64,000 nucleotides of DNA. Origin: JBDWFY01 sp964291365. GTDB taxonomy: Bacteria; Pseudomonadota; Alphaproteobacteria; Rhizobiales; Stappiaceae. This document shows, in pieces, positions 24,565 through 38,033 of this stretch (position 1 is its first letter; every line of letters begins with the position of its first letter). The notes beneath the pieces are model-generated. The model did not search any database, was not told the DNA's origin, and saw nothing but the letters and a program-made list of their open reading frames with translations. The stretch is from NCBI GenBank assembly GCA_964291365.2, contig OZ220033.1:124001-188000 (forward strand), written 5' to 3'. Position numbers and translations under genes: made by a program.

Positions 24565-27500
24565 TGAGTGTGTCTTCTTAGTTCATGCTGATAATCATGT
24601 ATACCTGTACATAAATACCTCAAACTAATGTTATTGTGCTCTTCTCATAGTACACCTTTCACACAATCTGACTCTTCTTTTTAACTGTGGCTTGATTGCA
24701 AAACGAGTCAAATGTACTATCAAAATTATGCTATCTTCATACACCATTTATAAACTTATGCTGACAGTCTATTTTCATTAGTTCATGATCTTTTACTTTG
24801 TCTTTTTTCTTATACAACCAAGAAAGTTCTAACTTGTCCTCAAGTGCTATTGTACTGCTGTAGCTACCATGCATGGAATAGTAATAGAGACTAGAGTTTA
24901 TCTTGTGTAATGTACAAATACACAAGCTGATATGGCTATTTAAATGCTATATGTCACTTCCACTTTTTTCCTCCACTTACTAAAGCACCTGTACGTAACT
25001 TTCCCTTGGCCCTACTGATATTATATCTTCCTCTTTTTTTGCTCATCTTTGTACTTATCCGCATTAACTCCAACTTTCTTCATTTAATCCTCCATACTCC
25101 AGTACTTAAAACTCATCTGTATGTTCTTTACAGTTGCTGACACATTTTCCCAAAGTAGCAAGGACCTCTAGCAGCTCACTTGCCTTTCCATTCTGTAAAT
25201 CTGTGCAAATACTTTTGAGCTGGTCTTTTCTCATTGGAAGCTTAACCATGCTCTTGTATACATAGTAAAAAATGTATTTTCTGAATTCAGCTGAGTGCCT
25301 CAATCAGGTATCCATTCTCTTCTGATATCCTCATCTTGGCAACATGGCACAATAGTGATTGAGTCTTATGAACAAACATTCAATCGCGAATTTCTGGCGA
25401 CCCAAGTAAGTTTTCAGCTGCTTAATCGCTCATTATTGTTCAGTTTCTATACTTTAACAAGCCAGAATTCTTTGTGCCAAGGCATTTACTATTTGAAGCA
25501 GTGAGTTTTGCCTGCTCTGAAGCGGGAAAAGTGGGCAAGTTTGTGTCTACTACTCCTCCTGTGATTGTCCACTTTCTGATGCTGGTCCACATTATAGTAT
25601 CTTTTGTTCCCTCATTAGCTAGCTTGCTCCCTAGCTTCTACAGAGACCGTCTTTCTTGGCAAATTAAAAACTCCACTATAACTCATAGTGCTACTGTCGT
25701 ATCTGCATACATTTTGATGTTCTAAAATAACCTAGCTGGAGTTGTCACACTGGAATTTAAGCCATGTAGACCCAAAGTACCTGACAGAGTTGGCTCCATG
25801 GTATGTTAATGCTGCATGTTAGCAGGGCCACACTATAGGCACTTGAACTCTATCTCCAGCCCAGCATCTCTCTACCCTTTGGTGTATTATTGCTTCATTT
25901 GATGCTGATCTTACATGATCTGATGATGTTCCCAGATGACAATTAGCTAAAATTTGTAAATTTGTTCCAATTATCACAACAAGGAGTATTTTTCATGCAA
26001 CTGTTGCTCTCTGACATACAACTTCTATGATATGATTACTCAACTGGTACACACTATACCAAGTACTGCTATTCTCAGCTAATGAAACTAAAGATTCATT
26101 GTTCAGTGAAGTAGCGTAAGTAGGTTCATACCTAGCAATAGTTTTTCTTGCCTATCACTCTCAACAAAACGTTGGTTGGAAGACACCCCGATGGTTCTAC
26201 AGGGCATAGACAGTACCTCCAGCCACTGTGGTGTGTTGTGCTACAATAAACTGCAATATCCTCTATTTAACTAAAGAGTTGATGTCATCAACGGCACACA
26301 AAACAGCACTGTGTTTCAGTAAGGCTTCAGCAGTGACATTTCCTCTATGAGGGTTCTTTTCTCCCAAACCAAAGAGACTGAGTATCGCATTCAAGGCAGA
26401 GTCTTACCTAATATGATGGCATTATTATATATTAATATTGTGGCCACAATAATAAAGTGCAATAGCTATCACATTGAACGTGTACAATGATAATATCATG
26501 AAAGGATTACGGCTATACCTTTGCCACAAGATTAAACATAATGTGGCACTACTGTACCATCGAGAACTAGGCAGAAGGTAAAGTTCCTGGTGATGGAGAT
26601 GTAGAAATCCTATAGGTATAGAGGGTAGAAGAACTCTATACCTTCAATTAATGATCACCCTCTCTCCAGCTAAGTTTCATCTGCTTAATATTATTGCTCT
26701 CTATTAGTTCATTTCCTTTCTCAAGGAGCCTTTAACAAGCATACAGAACTCTTTAGGCAGTTACTAGCTGTTGTGCAGATGATATAAATCTTAAGGTATA
26801 AAGCCTGTTCTGATTTGGAAGACTGGACAAACTCAAACTCCACTGACTCTAGTATCGTAGTCCAGTTTGAATTCTAAAGTGCCCTAGCTGGAGATGTCAC
26901 ACTTTGTCTAGAAAAATACCTGGCAAATTTATAGAAATGTATCAGACAAGCTATAAACTACGGAGTTTCGCAGGACCACACTTACTTGATAGCCCAATGT
27001 ATTATCTCTATCCTGTGGTGTTATTATTATACTTACACTCATTTGTTGCTTACTTTTAGTGTATAGACTGCCTATTCTCAGATGTACAGTGTCTCACTAC
27101 AAGTGGCACACAATGAACAGAATGCCACGATATTCAGGAAAGTGAAGGCCAGATATATTACTATGGTTTAAAGGAATCCGCTGCACCAAATTGTCATTTT
27201 TTTGCTAAATTAATGCTCCTCAGCCTAGCATGGCTCCGTATACTATGATATTATATCCTTTACTCATTCTGTGGATCTGGATCTCTGCTCAAGTACCTGC
27301 ATCTCTAGATCTTTGAAGTTTGAACCTCAACGCTATACCACCATCAGGTTCATGCCTAAATAGATCCATTTCCTCGCGCAATACCTACACTACAAATGGC
27401 ACACACTAAACTAAGTGCGACTATATCCTCAGAAAATCAGGAACCTCACATTTCTCAATAGACTTTGATACTGTAAAGTATTCCACTGTTTAGTACCAAT

Positions 27501-30500
27501 ACCCTCAGTATTGGCTGTATTACTTGGTCCATGGATCTCTGGAGAACCACCACAGTCAGTTTCATGCTGATGCGCCTTTCCTCACAGCTATAATTATCAT
27601 CCATACCTAATCCTACTATTTTTCGCTACATACCATCAAAATTGTTATTGCCCACTATGACTATTGACTTCTTCCTATAATATTTAGTTTCCACTTAAGT
27701 GCCATGCACTAAAATGGTGATCAGTTATTTCCTATGGCTACAGTATGCTCTCATACGCTGCTAGAATTGTTGCTCAGACTATATCACATGGTTATAATGT
27801 GTGACTGTCCATACACCTTAGTTAAGAGATTACTCATCTCTGAGTTCTAAAGAAAGGCAAGATCGTTGATCTCATCATATACCATCTATGATCTCATCAA
27901 AGTTGATGCAAAAATGGGAACAAACTACACTCCTCTTTATGTGCATGCATGGCCACTATACCATTCTTGCAGTGCATATTGATCTCCATCTAGACTGTTA
28001 ATTTTGCCCCTTCCACTGGTTCATAGTGCAACCATTCAGGGATCACCAATTACAGTGAGTGTGGCCATGCTTAGTATGTCTTTATAGTACTTTTCTTTAT
28101 CTAAGTATGTTTTAAATGGCTACCGATCTTTGCTGCATCCTTAGTAGCAATTGCACTGTGTTGCAATTGTTCATGTCTAGACATCTTAATAAGAAACAGG
28201 GCTAGGTAGTGTCTCTTCCGTGCACCTGATTTCTATACTTATCCGGTGTCAAGATCATAGTAGTCTACAAAAACAGTGTGGTAGCTATATTATTATACTA
28301 TTACTAGGAAAGCTTCCAACTCCAAGGACACTCCTATAGTATTGTTCCAACGGTTAATCTTGAATTTGAGTCACTGGAAGCACTATAATATTTGTGGGTT
28401 CCCCAAATTCATGTTTGAGTACTTTCCAAGGTGGTACATGCAATCAGATATACCTCCGGTCACTGTCCTCAGTAAATAGCTAATGATTAGAAAACTAAAC
28501 GCCCATGGATCATTGAGTTCTGTTTGAAGGATTCCGCCATTGACTATATCAATTCACTTTTTAATGTACCTTGGCTTAGTGCTATATACATAACTGTGAC
28601 ATTAATTTTAGCTCCATGCTCTGTACTTGATAGGCATTTCTTGCCCATTCATGTGACCTACACCAGAGGAACAGGGACAGTAGATAATCACTGTGAGAAT
28701 CTCAAAGGAGACACCCAGTTTACTTTGCGAGTGTCTGCTCTATAGCAAATGTGATTGTGAAGTTGTCAGCTACACCATAAGGATAAACTTTGTGGATTGA
28801 AAGTGAATAGTCCAAACGAAATTTTTCACTTGATGCATGTACTGTTTTACGTAAGGTTTGGGAAATCCTAATTGTAACACTCCCAAGGAACAAGCTGCAC
28901 TGAACATGAAGAATCTGTTAAAATTGACGACACCTCTCTTATCATTAAAATTATAATGACCTTCTAATCAATTAAGTGATATTTTTGTGGATTAATAATT
29001 GTGTGTATATCTACCTTGTTACTTTTAATTTGTCTGAGATATAGCAGATGCATGCTGTTGCTAATACTGTTGAAAAGCAGGATATGATCATACAATTATC
29101 CTGCATCCAAAGAATTACCCAAAGTCTACCTAATTTTCAATAATAGGCCACCTGGTAAGGCTTTATTAGTTTAATCATCGTGTCATCTACAACCTTTCAT
29201 TGGGTAGGCTAATAAGAATAGCAGCTAATTGATTGTATCATGATCTGAAATGCTGCAAACAACAGTTTCTCATACAATGTCAGGTAGCTATAGGGTATAA
29301 GGCAATGTCAAACAATCACTTATTATGGAACACTCCTGATATTAAATTCTTGGCTTAGCACTCAGGATAAGTCAGCTCTCATGAACAGTTCTGCACTGCT
29401 ACCTGATTTACTGAATTCAAAACATCAGTGATAAGAGGGTAGTGTAAATTATTACTGTACTGATTAAAGACAGTGGGGATCATGCACAAGATGATACTAG
29501 CTATAGCCAACTGATATGCAGCCGAGTATCATTAGGGCATAATGTATGAAACATGTAGCCTTAGCATGTTGTCACTCATAAGAAATAGTAGCTGCTAGCT
29601 ATCATTGAGGACTTAAACTATACGTACTAGATATTACATTAAATTCATGTTTGGATTATAATATAATATGTCCCCAGGCTCCCTAATTAGCTATAGGGGT
29701 GAGGCCCCATAGTAAATTACGATAGGGACGCAATTTTCAACTAACTATTCCCACTAATGAGGGCCGAATCAGCTTTATAAATCATAATTAATTTTTTGGC
29801 ACAATGTACATGTACTAGCTAGTGATTTGGGGGAAGACAGCTACATGCAACATAGGAACTAGGATCAGTAGCTATGTGGGCATTCCTAGCTTTCACTCAT
29901 GCATCAATGGTCACATGCATGGACCTAAACTTCACTGTTGTAATTACATGTAGCTAATAACATTATAAAAATTGATATGGACACAAACAGTAGTGCTTTC
30001 AATTAATGTAAAATGATATAGCTAAACCTGAAGCTTAAGAAATGCTGATCAAACCTTAAATCAGTGGCAAGAGAATCGGTAGCTAATAAGCACAGCCAGC
30101 TGCACTCTTGTGATTTTTAGCTCTATATATGTTAAGGGATATAGAGTAGAGATGGAGTCAAGCAGGTTAGCTATTGCACGCTTCATGCAACTGTTTAGCA
30201 AAGTCATTCAGCACCGACTGCATGAATAGGCCTTGTTTAGAGAACGCAGTGTCTAGAGAGCCAGCAGGCAAACGGTCAAGTGACAGGATTGGGCAGGGTG
30301 TAAGGCCAGCCATAGGGTTAAGAGGGGCTGTTATTTCTGATTGAGCTCCATCTGCAGCTTCATTCTCAAAATACAGGCAATTTCACTAATGCGCATGAAC
30401 CTCATATTTAGTAGTAATTCGGAAAAATTCCTCCTGTTGGCATTACAAGAAGTCTATGCCAGACTACGTTTTTCTTACCTCTACACCTATCTTCTGCAGC

Positions 30501-31172
30501 TTAAGAGCTTTCATTTGATATGTACATCAAGGAGTTTAGGGCTGAAATACGCCAGTGAAACTCTTTAATAGTAGCTAAGACTTTTCAGGAACATTCAAGT
30601 TTAGCACATAGTAGCTAGCTAGCTAATCATACTGCAATAAAGGGTGACTCAATTTATCCTATAAATCAGTAACCTTCGGAATCACTACCAGGATCATCAC
30701 TCTACTGAGCAGCAGCTTGTGCAAATGTAACGATTGGATTCGACCACCTAGCTTGGATTGGATCAGCTACATGATTAGTTCAGAATAGTTACTGATATCC
30801 TTGCAGTTGCCCCTGATGGCGGTACGCATGTACACCGTGGATCATAGTACATCGGCAGTGATGGACTTAGTTGGGCCAGCCAGACCCTTCTTCTTTGTGC
30901 AACAACTCCAAGTTTACCGTATTACATCCTCAACCATAGGCATAGTGCAGTCACTGGCTTTCCGGTTCCTATCAGGTAGAGGGTTGGTTTGCAAGACTAT
31001 CATTATTCCTAATATTCCAAATAATCCCCACCATAACACACCCAGGCCAACAAGCCACGCCCTCCAGCAAAAAAACCCCACAGACACGACCTTTTTTCAA
31101 ACCCTTTGCTCCCTGTTCAGTCTGTAGTCACTTGGAAGTGGTTCATTTTGGCGTAGACTATGTCAGTTGAGG
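24565..31172. other. Intergenic region between gene 1 and gene 2
   Basis: About 6.6 kb with no exon I can support on either strand. Short frames exist (for example a minus-strand one at 25303-25106 with KLPMRKDQLKSICTDLQNG) but none has a recognised domain or partner exons. The 3' end and polyadenylation site of gene 1 and the promoter of gene 2 should lie here. No AATAAA close to the stop of gene 1 was noticed. Confidence 0.6.
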
Positions 31173-31263
31173 ATGGAGGAAGAGAAGCCTAGCAAGGAGT
31201 CAGGAAAAACTCCATCAGAAGCGACGAGACGACGACGAGCAAGAAAATGGCGGAAAAGAGAGA
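31173..31263 (+). CDS. Gene 2, first coding exon
   Basis: Met at 31173 opens MEEEKPSKESGKTPSEATRR and continues through a basic stretch RRARKWRKRE to a strong donor A|gtgagt. That donor is phase 1, exactly what the linker exon at 38257 needs. The peptide is short, hydrophilic and basic at its end, like the linkers that follow. An upstream ATG at 31160 opens an eleven-codon frame that overlaps the Met and stops, a possible regulatory upstream frame. The corresponding gene 1 exon would lie left of the window. The assignment rests on start, donor and phase only, because no second copy is visible. Confidence 0.5.
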
Positions 31264-31847
31264 GTGAGTAGTATCATGTACATCTAAGACTTACTTACTG
31301 TATACATGCTTGGTGTTGGCACCAAGGACTAACTACAACTCAGTATTAACCATGAATGTAATGGCTGTAACCTAGAAATTATTCATGCACACACACCCTC
31401 ACATTGTCTCCCTTTGATAGTCTTACCAAGGGGGTGATCTTGATCACTATTAATATGTGCCCTCTACTGACACCTGTGACTGGTGTCATAGGTGGAGATG
31501 ACTCCCCCTCGGAATGACTCCCCAGTCTGACACCGGGATCAAAATTTGATTGGGCCTATTTGGGGGCTTTGATCACTTGATTCCTCCTAGGAAACTTGCT
31601 TGATAATTTACTTGATTTTCAAGCTTGATGGCTTGACCAGTGACAGAAATTGTTGATGATTTCTTCATTAAAATATGGTTTACAGTGGTGAACGCCCACT
31701 TTTTATAACATACGGAGGTGAACAGAATCAAAATGGTTGGTCACAGGTTTCAGTACAGCAAATATAGTAGTGACCACCCATTGTCTTACAGTCCTTTACA
31801 ATGTACAGTCATGTACATTGTGCATATACATGTACATGCTATAGTGT

Positions 31848-31915
31848 CCTGGGTAAGCGTCCATGGGCGCTTGAACATAACTCGTGATTTTGGCCCGCAT
31901 GGGTGCTTACCCAGG
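31848..31915. repeat. Short inverted repeat
   Basis: CCTGGGTAAGCGTCCATGGG and its approximate reverse complement (…CATGGGTGCTTACCCAGG) enclose a short spacer. Confidence 0.6.
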
Positions 31916-32088
31916 ATATAAACTGCATACATTTTGATGGAAGCTGCTTCAGTGACCCCTTGAAATGTGGCACACGGACGCTTGCCCAGTACACTACGGT
32001 ATATATGCACAAGTTTGCATTTTCACTTAATTACATCTACTGTAGGATCCTGCAAAATTATCTGTCAGCCTCCACATACGTGTATATA

Positions 32089-32639
32089 CTGTATCTTCGC
32101 GAAAAAGGGCCCACTACGGAATATCGGCCCACCCCCCACTTTGGGCTCAATTTCCTGCTAAGGTCTAAAGATTACTCTAATATGCGCCCATATGTATCTG
32201 CCATGGAACACACATGCGCGATCACTATTAAGTTGGCATGGTTAAGATCGATAGCCGTGCAAGTTCGTTCTATTGAGGCTCAAATGCGGCATAAAACGAA
32301 CTAGACTTGGTTCTACGACTGTTTGGCAGGTTATTTTTCGATCGTACCTCAATTATTTGAAGTGCAGTTCTCATAAACCAGCCATTTGAGTTACGGTTGC
32401 TGTCGATGAAGTATCGGCCCAATAAAAGCCGGCCACCCTTGATTAGTAACCATACTTGAGCAAGGCTGAAATCAATAGTAACCACGGCTACTATTCAAAT
32501 AATGACGATTGCGTAGGTAGTTTACCTGGGCGCTCTTTTGCGTGTAACTGCGACAGTGATTTTTCAAATATCGGCCCACCTCCAGTCTAGATCCAATTTA
32601 AGGTGCACTGCCCATGGGCCCTTTTTCGCGAAGGTATGG
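32089..32639. mobile_element. 551-bp MITE, CTTCGCGAAAAAGGGCCCA ends
   Basis: Left CTGTATCTTCGCGAAAAAGG and right (reverse complement) CCATACCTTCGCGAAAAAGG, both continuing GGCCCA, form inverted ends of about 25 bases. TA flanks both sides (32087-32088, 32640-32641). Internally it repeats 'TATCGGCCCA' near both ends. A related copy lies at 17150-17640. Confidence 0.85.
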
Positions 32640-32720
32640 TACATGTAATATTATTATAAAGCCCCCTCCCATTATCCTGCACAGATAATTGCTATTTAAT
32701 CAAATACAATTATTGCATAT

Positions 32721-32840
32721 TCCTTCATTGAATACTGTAAATTATTACTACCCAAGGTGTGGACAATATTCCACGAGGCCAAAGGCCAAATGGAATATCT
32801 AAACCGATGGTAGTAATAAACACGCTATTCAATGAAGGAG
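32721..32840. repeat. 120-bp palindrome
   Basis: Outer arms CCTTCATTGAATA and TATTCAATGAAGG, middle arms TTACTACC and GGTAGTAA, and an inner palindrome around CCACGAGGCCAAAGGCC nest on one axis. It could fold into a cruciform or RNA hairpin; a minimal MITE is likely. Confidence 0.8.
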
Positions 32841-33008
32841 TGCGCAACAATTGTTGCACACTCTTTGCACAATTGTTTTATATTAATAGAATAGGACTAA
32901 TAACTGTAGTGAACTAACTATCATAGGACAATGGCTATACCAGGGTAGCTAGGCTATCAACAGCAACCACTCTATGTGACCTTTCATGACAATACCAAGC
33001 ATAATGTG

Positions 33009-33405
33009 CCCGGGTGGAAAGGAACGCGCAGGCGCGCGGTATTTGCGTGTTTTGGCGGTATACTGCGCATTACACGCGGTTGACCGCGTAATTCTTAGCA
33101 GGTCACGCCCAAGCTCGCACTAGCGCGCACGAGCGCGCGGGTACAAGCGGTCCAAAAATAAACGGTGATGGCGTTTTGACGGCGCACTGAGTTTGTAGCG
33201 GACAACTATTCGGGACGTTGCAGCCTACCTGCCGAAGGTTCGAACGCGTGCAGAATCAGAGCAGCTCCATGTTGACTTTGTCATCGATCGAACCGGAAAT
33301 AAACGGGTTTGGGCGGTACCGTGCGGTAACACGCGAGCTTTTTCATGCAAAAACCGCGTATTTCCGCCAATTAAACGCGTGCAAACGCGTTCCTTTCCAC
33401 CCGGG
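33009..33405. mobile_element. GC-rich MITE, CCCGGGTGGAAAGGAACGCG ends
   Basis: Inverted ends CCCGGGTGGAAAGGAACGCG are exact over 20 bases. The interior is packed with CpG (ACGCGC, CGCGCG, CCGCGTA), in sharp contrast to its AT-rich surroundings. Target duplication is unclear because the ends are themselves palindromic. Noncoding. Confidence 0.8.
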
Positions 33406-35047
33406 TGCTGACAGCTGATTTTGAGTTAAGAAAGGAAATCTCTAGCCCATGTAGTCATGGAGATATGAGCCAAAATGTACCTGGACCGCCCGTACTAAAG
33501 TTTTGCAGAAAGTGCAATGAAACATTGCTACGTACATTGCACACGGAAGTTCGTATATTTGCCGTTTATTAAAAATCTGTGGCCCTACCCACAACGTCAA
33601 TGAGCTTGATGGCTGCCAAAGCACTCGAACGAGAGTAGCACTCGCCGTTTCAATGGAAAAGAACGAGAAAACAAGCGTTTCTAAAGCTCGTTTGTACACA
33701 CAATCGAAGAAGAAAAGTGGCAGGCGATTTTTTATTTCACAGCTGCCACGGTTGCCTACAGCAACCTGTCCATGCCATGAACGTTCTATGTAGCTACACG
33801 GCTGACTTTCTCAAGCCATAACTCGGTAAGTATTTAATCAATAATTATCACCCCAGGTGACCAGGTGACCAGGTGACTATTATGGCCTGTATCTCAGATT
33901 GATGTCTAGCGCTCGTGGAGGGTCACATATTGTATACCATGGTTAGTCCCACTGGAACTTGCCTATTGGCTTATGTGTACATACACTGACCACAGTAGAC
34001 CTCTAATTTGTTTTCACATCATCCCAGGACACCACCCTCTTTACCATTGATTAATTAGTACTGATGAGGCATAGCTGGGAGATTGCTCCTTTGCACGAAC
34101 TGTTTTAACCAGGGCGCTGTGACAGTGAAGAACGTGAGTAGCTAAAACTGCGTTGGAGTTGAAAGTTAAACTGATGAGTCTACAGTAGTCTATAGTCTCG
34201 GCCATGACTCAGTACGCGGAAACCGCCTACGTAATCATCGTGAATCAAGATCGAACTAACCTTCGTTCGAAGGTGACTGTCTAAGATATTTGTTTGACAG
34301 CGCTATTTACAACTAGCTGTAGACCTTACCTAATCGATACATGGTGTTGTTACTGGACTACTGATGTCTCCATTCAGTTCAGTCTGTTTGAAATGCCATG
34401 GTTATGGCCGTATGCGCATTGCACGTTTTGGCTCTGTTGAATATGACTGTAGAATACCGTGAATTATTCAGTGGTTGCTGACCAATGAGATTACAGTATT
34501 AGTACTATACAATATAGTAATACAAATAAGCTCCCTTCTTATCCAGTTTTTCCACCAAACCGCGGATCATGTCAATCCTTGAACACAACACGCCCACACA
34601 ATTTACTAGCTATGGTACGTTTCAACATAGTTGAGTAGCTGCACTTATTCCAGGTCATAACACAAAATCCATTGCGATGTAATCATCTCAGCCAATACTG
34701 CATATCAGTAAGACATCGCAAAGACAGCTCCTTGAACCTTGAACGGCAATGATGTATGAACTGCTTTCAAGCAGGTCCAAACTTACATGTAGGTTAGTAG
34801 CGGTACCAGTAGCCCCACCCTCGACATTTAAGAGATGCCCACTCACCCATGATAGAATGGACTATCCCAGTGACCCACCCCCTGAAACAATGAATAGTTG
34901 AAGTTATTTGGTAACAGTCTCATTCATAGTACAATGTATGTGGGACAAAAATATCCACTTCAACAATGTCGTCTATAGAGAACTATCTTGTAACAACAGA
35001 GCTAGAGTGCTCTTTCCAATTCTTGCTTGCTTGCTTACTGTGCTATG

Positions 35048-35129
<82 letters not shown>

Positions 35130-37351
35130 ACATACAAATCCACAAGTACAGTTGATACCAGCACAATCACAAACCTGATCGACGATAATTATGTACACTG
35201 ACGTGTGCAATGACAGGTTCACAATTATACGACATACCAAATCATTGAGGAGGGGGGAGGGGGCTGAAAGAAACTTATCACAGCCTTCCTATATGTACTG
35301 AATACGGCCTATGAACACTAGATCATTCTATTTTTGTCAGCCATGCCTATCGACAGCACCCACTCTTAAGACTTAGCACTGGAGTTTTAATATCATGTTC
35401 ACAGGAGAGGCTGATCTATACACGGCAGCACACTATACATGTAACATAATTATGGAATGTATACTCTAAGATCTCTAATTTTGGTTTTGTTACGATAATC
35501 CAAATGGAGAGGTCTGTCTGGTTTCAAGTAAAATTTAGTTACCCGGTAGCACTGTGTGTACATCACCTAACTCCTCTCTCATATACAGTGGCGTGTTTTA
35601 CAATACTACACTGTGTATGTATAGATTCCTCATGTCAGTAGTATGCATGACATCATAATTATTACCCCACGTGCATGCGCATGAAGTAACCAATCGGTTT
35701 CATCGTAGTTGTCGTCCACACAAATATCATGAGATGTCGAGATCTAGGCATCTCCTCAAGTGGCCAAAATCGTCAAGATGTCGGAAGTGGCTAAAAAGTA
35801 GTGCTTGATAAGGCCCACAAACGCTACAAATTGTGCTATTTGATTGGCCATATACACACCTACCAATGCCATGATTAAGTGCTGTTAGTCTGCGTATGCT
35901 TGAGCTACAATACCTATATAAAGGTTGTCAATCATGTACTGAGCTATCAGCTATGCATGCTGTGGTACAATGTCATTCTATTAATTACATGTGACTTTGT
36001 GTTTAGTTTGGGTGTGTCTTCATTTTATATTCTCAGCACAGAATGTGGACAACTTAAGAAAGTTATATTCGATGTAAAACTTGCAACTTAGCTGTCCACA
36101 AAGAATCTTTGTTGTTTCTATACAGTTGTTGTAACTGATGCCATAATTCTCAGCATTTGTTCCATGGTATAACCCAAGGGTAGACCAAGCCATGTATACA
36201 ATGTAAAGAATTAAGATGCCATCCCTTATTTGGAGGGGGAGGGGATAATTCCAACAGTCTAGCTGTATTGGCTGATGCATGCATTCAAGAGTTGCTGTGA
36301 TATCCCCTAATCCTGTCCCTTAAGCTGGTTTGTTGTAGTGGGACCTCCCAAAGCAGACTCTTCAAGACACAGACTGACTCTATAGAATGGACAAACAACG
36401 TGCCCCCAATTGATTTTGCCATAGAAATAATAATGTATTTCCAATCTCCGAAATACGAACAACCTCCTATTTCCAGACAACGGACAGAAAACGTGCCCCC
36501 AAAGGACAATAGCTTACAAAATAGCCTCCGAGAGCGGACAGAGATCGAAGCTTCTGTTGAAGAATGTGAGATTAGTATCAAGATTTCAACAGTTAGCAAC
36601 TCAGCAACACCTAGAAAGTACATAATATCCATCGTTCTGGCCCAATCAGTGTGTCCACATGTGATAATTGATTCAGCTTCTTACAGACCACACCCTCACT
36701 GCGACTTTGCATCCTCATAATTAAGAAGTGTGGCTAGCTAGCACCTCCGAGATAGGGACAACCTCTCAACAAGGGACAAGAATCCTGCCCCCAGTTATTG
36801 AAGGGTTCCACTGTATTCAGTTAGTTTACGGTTAAATTTCTAGGTGTGCCATTTCGTCAAGTTTTGTTATTAAGCAGTCAAGAATATCACTATCAGAATT
36901 TTCGCTAATAGTTGAGGGCCAACATTGACTGCTATTAAGCAATGAAGAAAATAATATTTTGACTGTCAAAAATCTTGACCCCAACCATAGCCAATGATAC
37001 CACAGGCTCTTGATACCTATAGTCAATAATCAGTAAAGTTTACCTGTGTCCGCATTGTCAAAGCACACATAGATTACACTACGCCTCATGTACAGTGCCT
37101 AAGTATAAAGTATGATCAGCTAACTTTACATTGATACACAATAGGTCTTACTGTCCTCTCAAAAGTTGGAGGGGAGCAGTATGGATGGTCATGATTGTAT
37201 ATTTATGAGTGTGTGGGAGGTGAAGTTTATTCATGAGAGTTAATTCCTTAAATTAATGTGCATGACATAAAGTAGACTATAGCTCAGTGTGTAAATGTGA
37301 TTACTTACATGAACACAATGTAGCACAACTTTGTCTTAGGCTAAGGCCATG

Positions 37352-37582
37352 CCATTTTAGTTTCTTGTTCAACAGACTCGACCAACCCTATATTAAGCTA
37401 AAGAGGCCAAAGTGCAACCACAATGTTGCCAATTTAGTTTCTTGTTCAACAGACTTGACCAACCCTATATTAAGCTAAAGAGGCCAAAGTGCAACCACAA
37501 TGTTGCCAATTTAGTTTCTTGTTCAACAAACTCAACCAACCCTATATTAAGCTAAAGAGGCCGAAGTGCAACCACAATGTCG
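37352..37582. repeat. Three tandem 77-bp units
   Basis: Three direct units start at 37352, 37429 and 37506, each containing TTTAGTTTCTTGTTCAACA, CCTATATTAAGCTAAAGAGG and GTGCAACCACAATG. They differ by only a few bases, so the amplification is recent. They lie just upstream of the start of segmental copy 2. Confidence 0.95.
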
Positions 37583-37831
37583 CTAGCCATGTGATTTCTT
37601 TTGTAGAACACTAGATTTGTATGTTAGTCTGGCTAGAGGACTTGAGATACTAGGCTACCATTTTTTGCTTGTACCAAAGCTAATGATTATGTAGTTAGTA
37701 AAGATATCAACTTTCTATATCGGAGCAGGAAGCAATATGACATCATCTTTAATTATTTTCTTTCCTACCTACCAACCCTACTTCATTGTAATTGTTGTAA
37801 GTGTTTTTACGCATAAGCAAAGAATAATGTA

Positions 37832-38033
37832 CCGTGGGAAACTTTGGTGAGCATTAAATTTGGCAAAACATTCATCAGAATGCATTGGCAGATTTTAAAT
37901 TTGGTGATTGTGAGCGCCTTCGAATAGAGCAATAGTGCATGAAATAATATTGGCAGATTTTTAATTTGGCGATTTTCTGCAAAATCGCCAATTCACCAAA
38001 TTAAAAACCTCGCCAAAGTTTCCCACTATACGG
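37832..38033. mobile_element. 202-bp MITE with empty site in copy 1
   Basis: Ends CCGTGGGAAACTTTGG and (reverse complement) CCGTATAGTGGGAAACTTTG are inverted repeats; TA lies on each side (37830-37831, 38034-38035). Copy 1 reads straight through as aataatgTAttcag near 225, a perfect empty site, so the insertion postdates the duplication or was never in copy 1. Confidence 0.88.

Noticed and set aside
25106..25725. Short frames on both strands after gene 1, including KLPMRKDQLKSICTDLQNG
   Set aside because: No recognised domain, no clear promoter or splice partners, and no duplicate copy to test conservation.
30801..31127. 108-codon + strand frame just upstream of the gene 2 start
   Set aside because: Low-complexity Pro/Asn/His end, no domain, and it lies where the promoter of gene 2 is expected.
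36285..36720. Overlapping frames of 106 and 115 codons on both strands
   Set aside because: Sequence repeats words such as ggacaa and gtgccccc and looks repeat-derived. No homology recognised and no splice partners.
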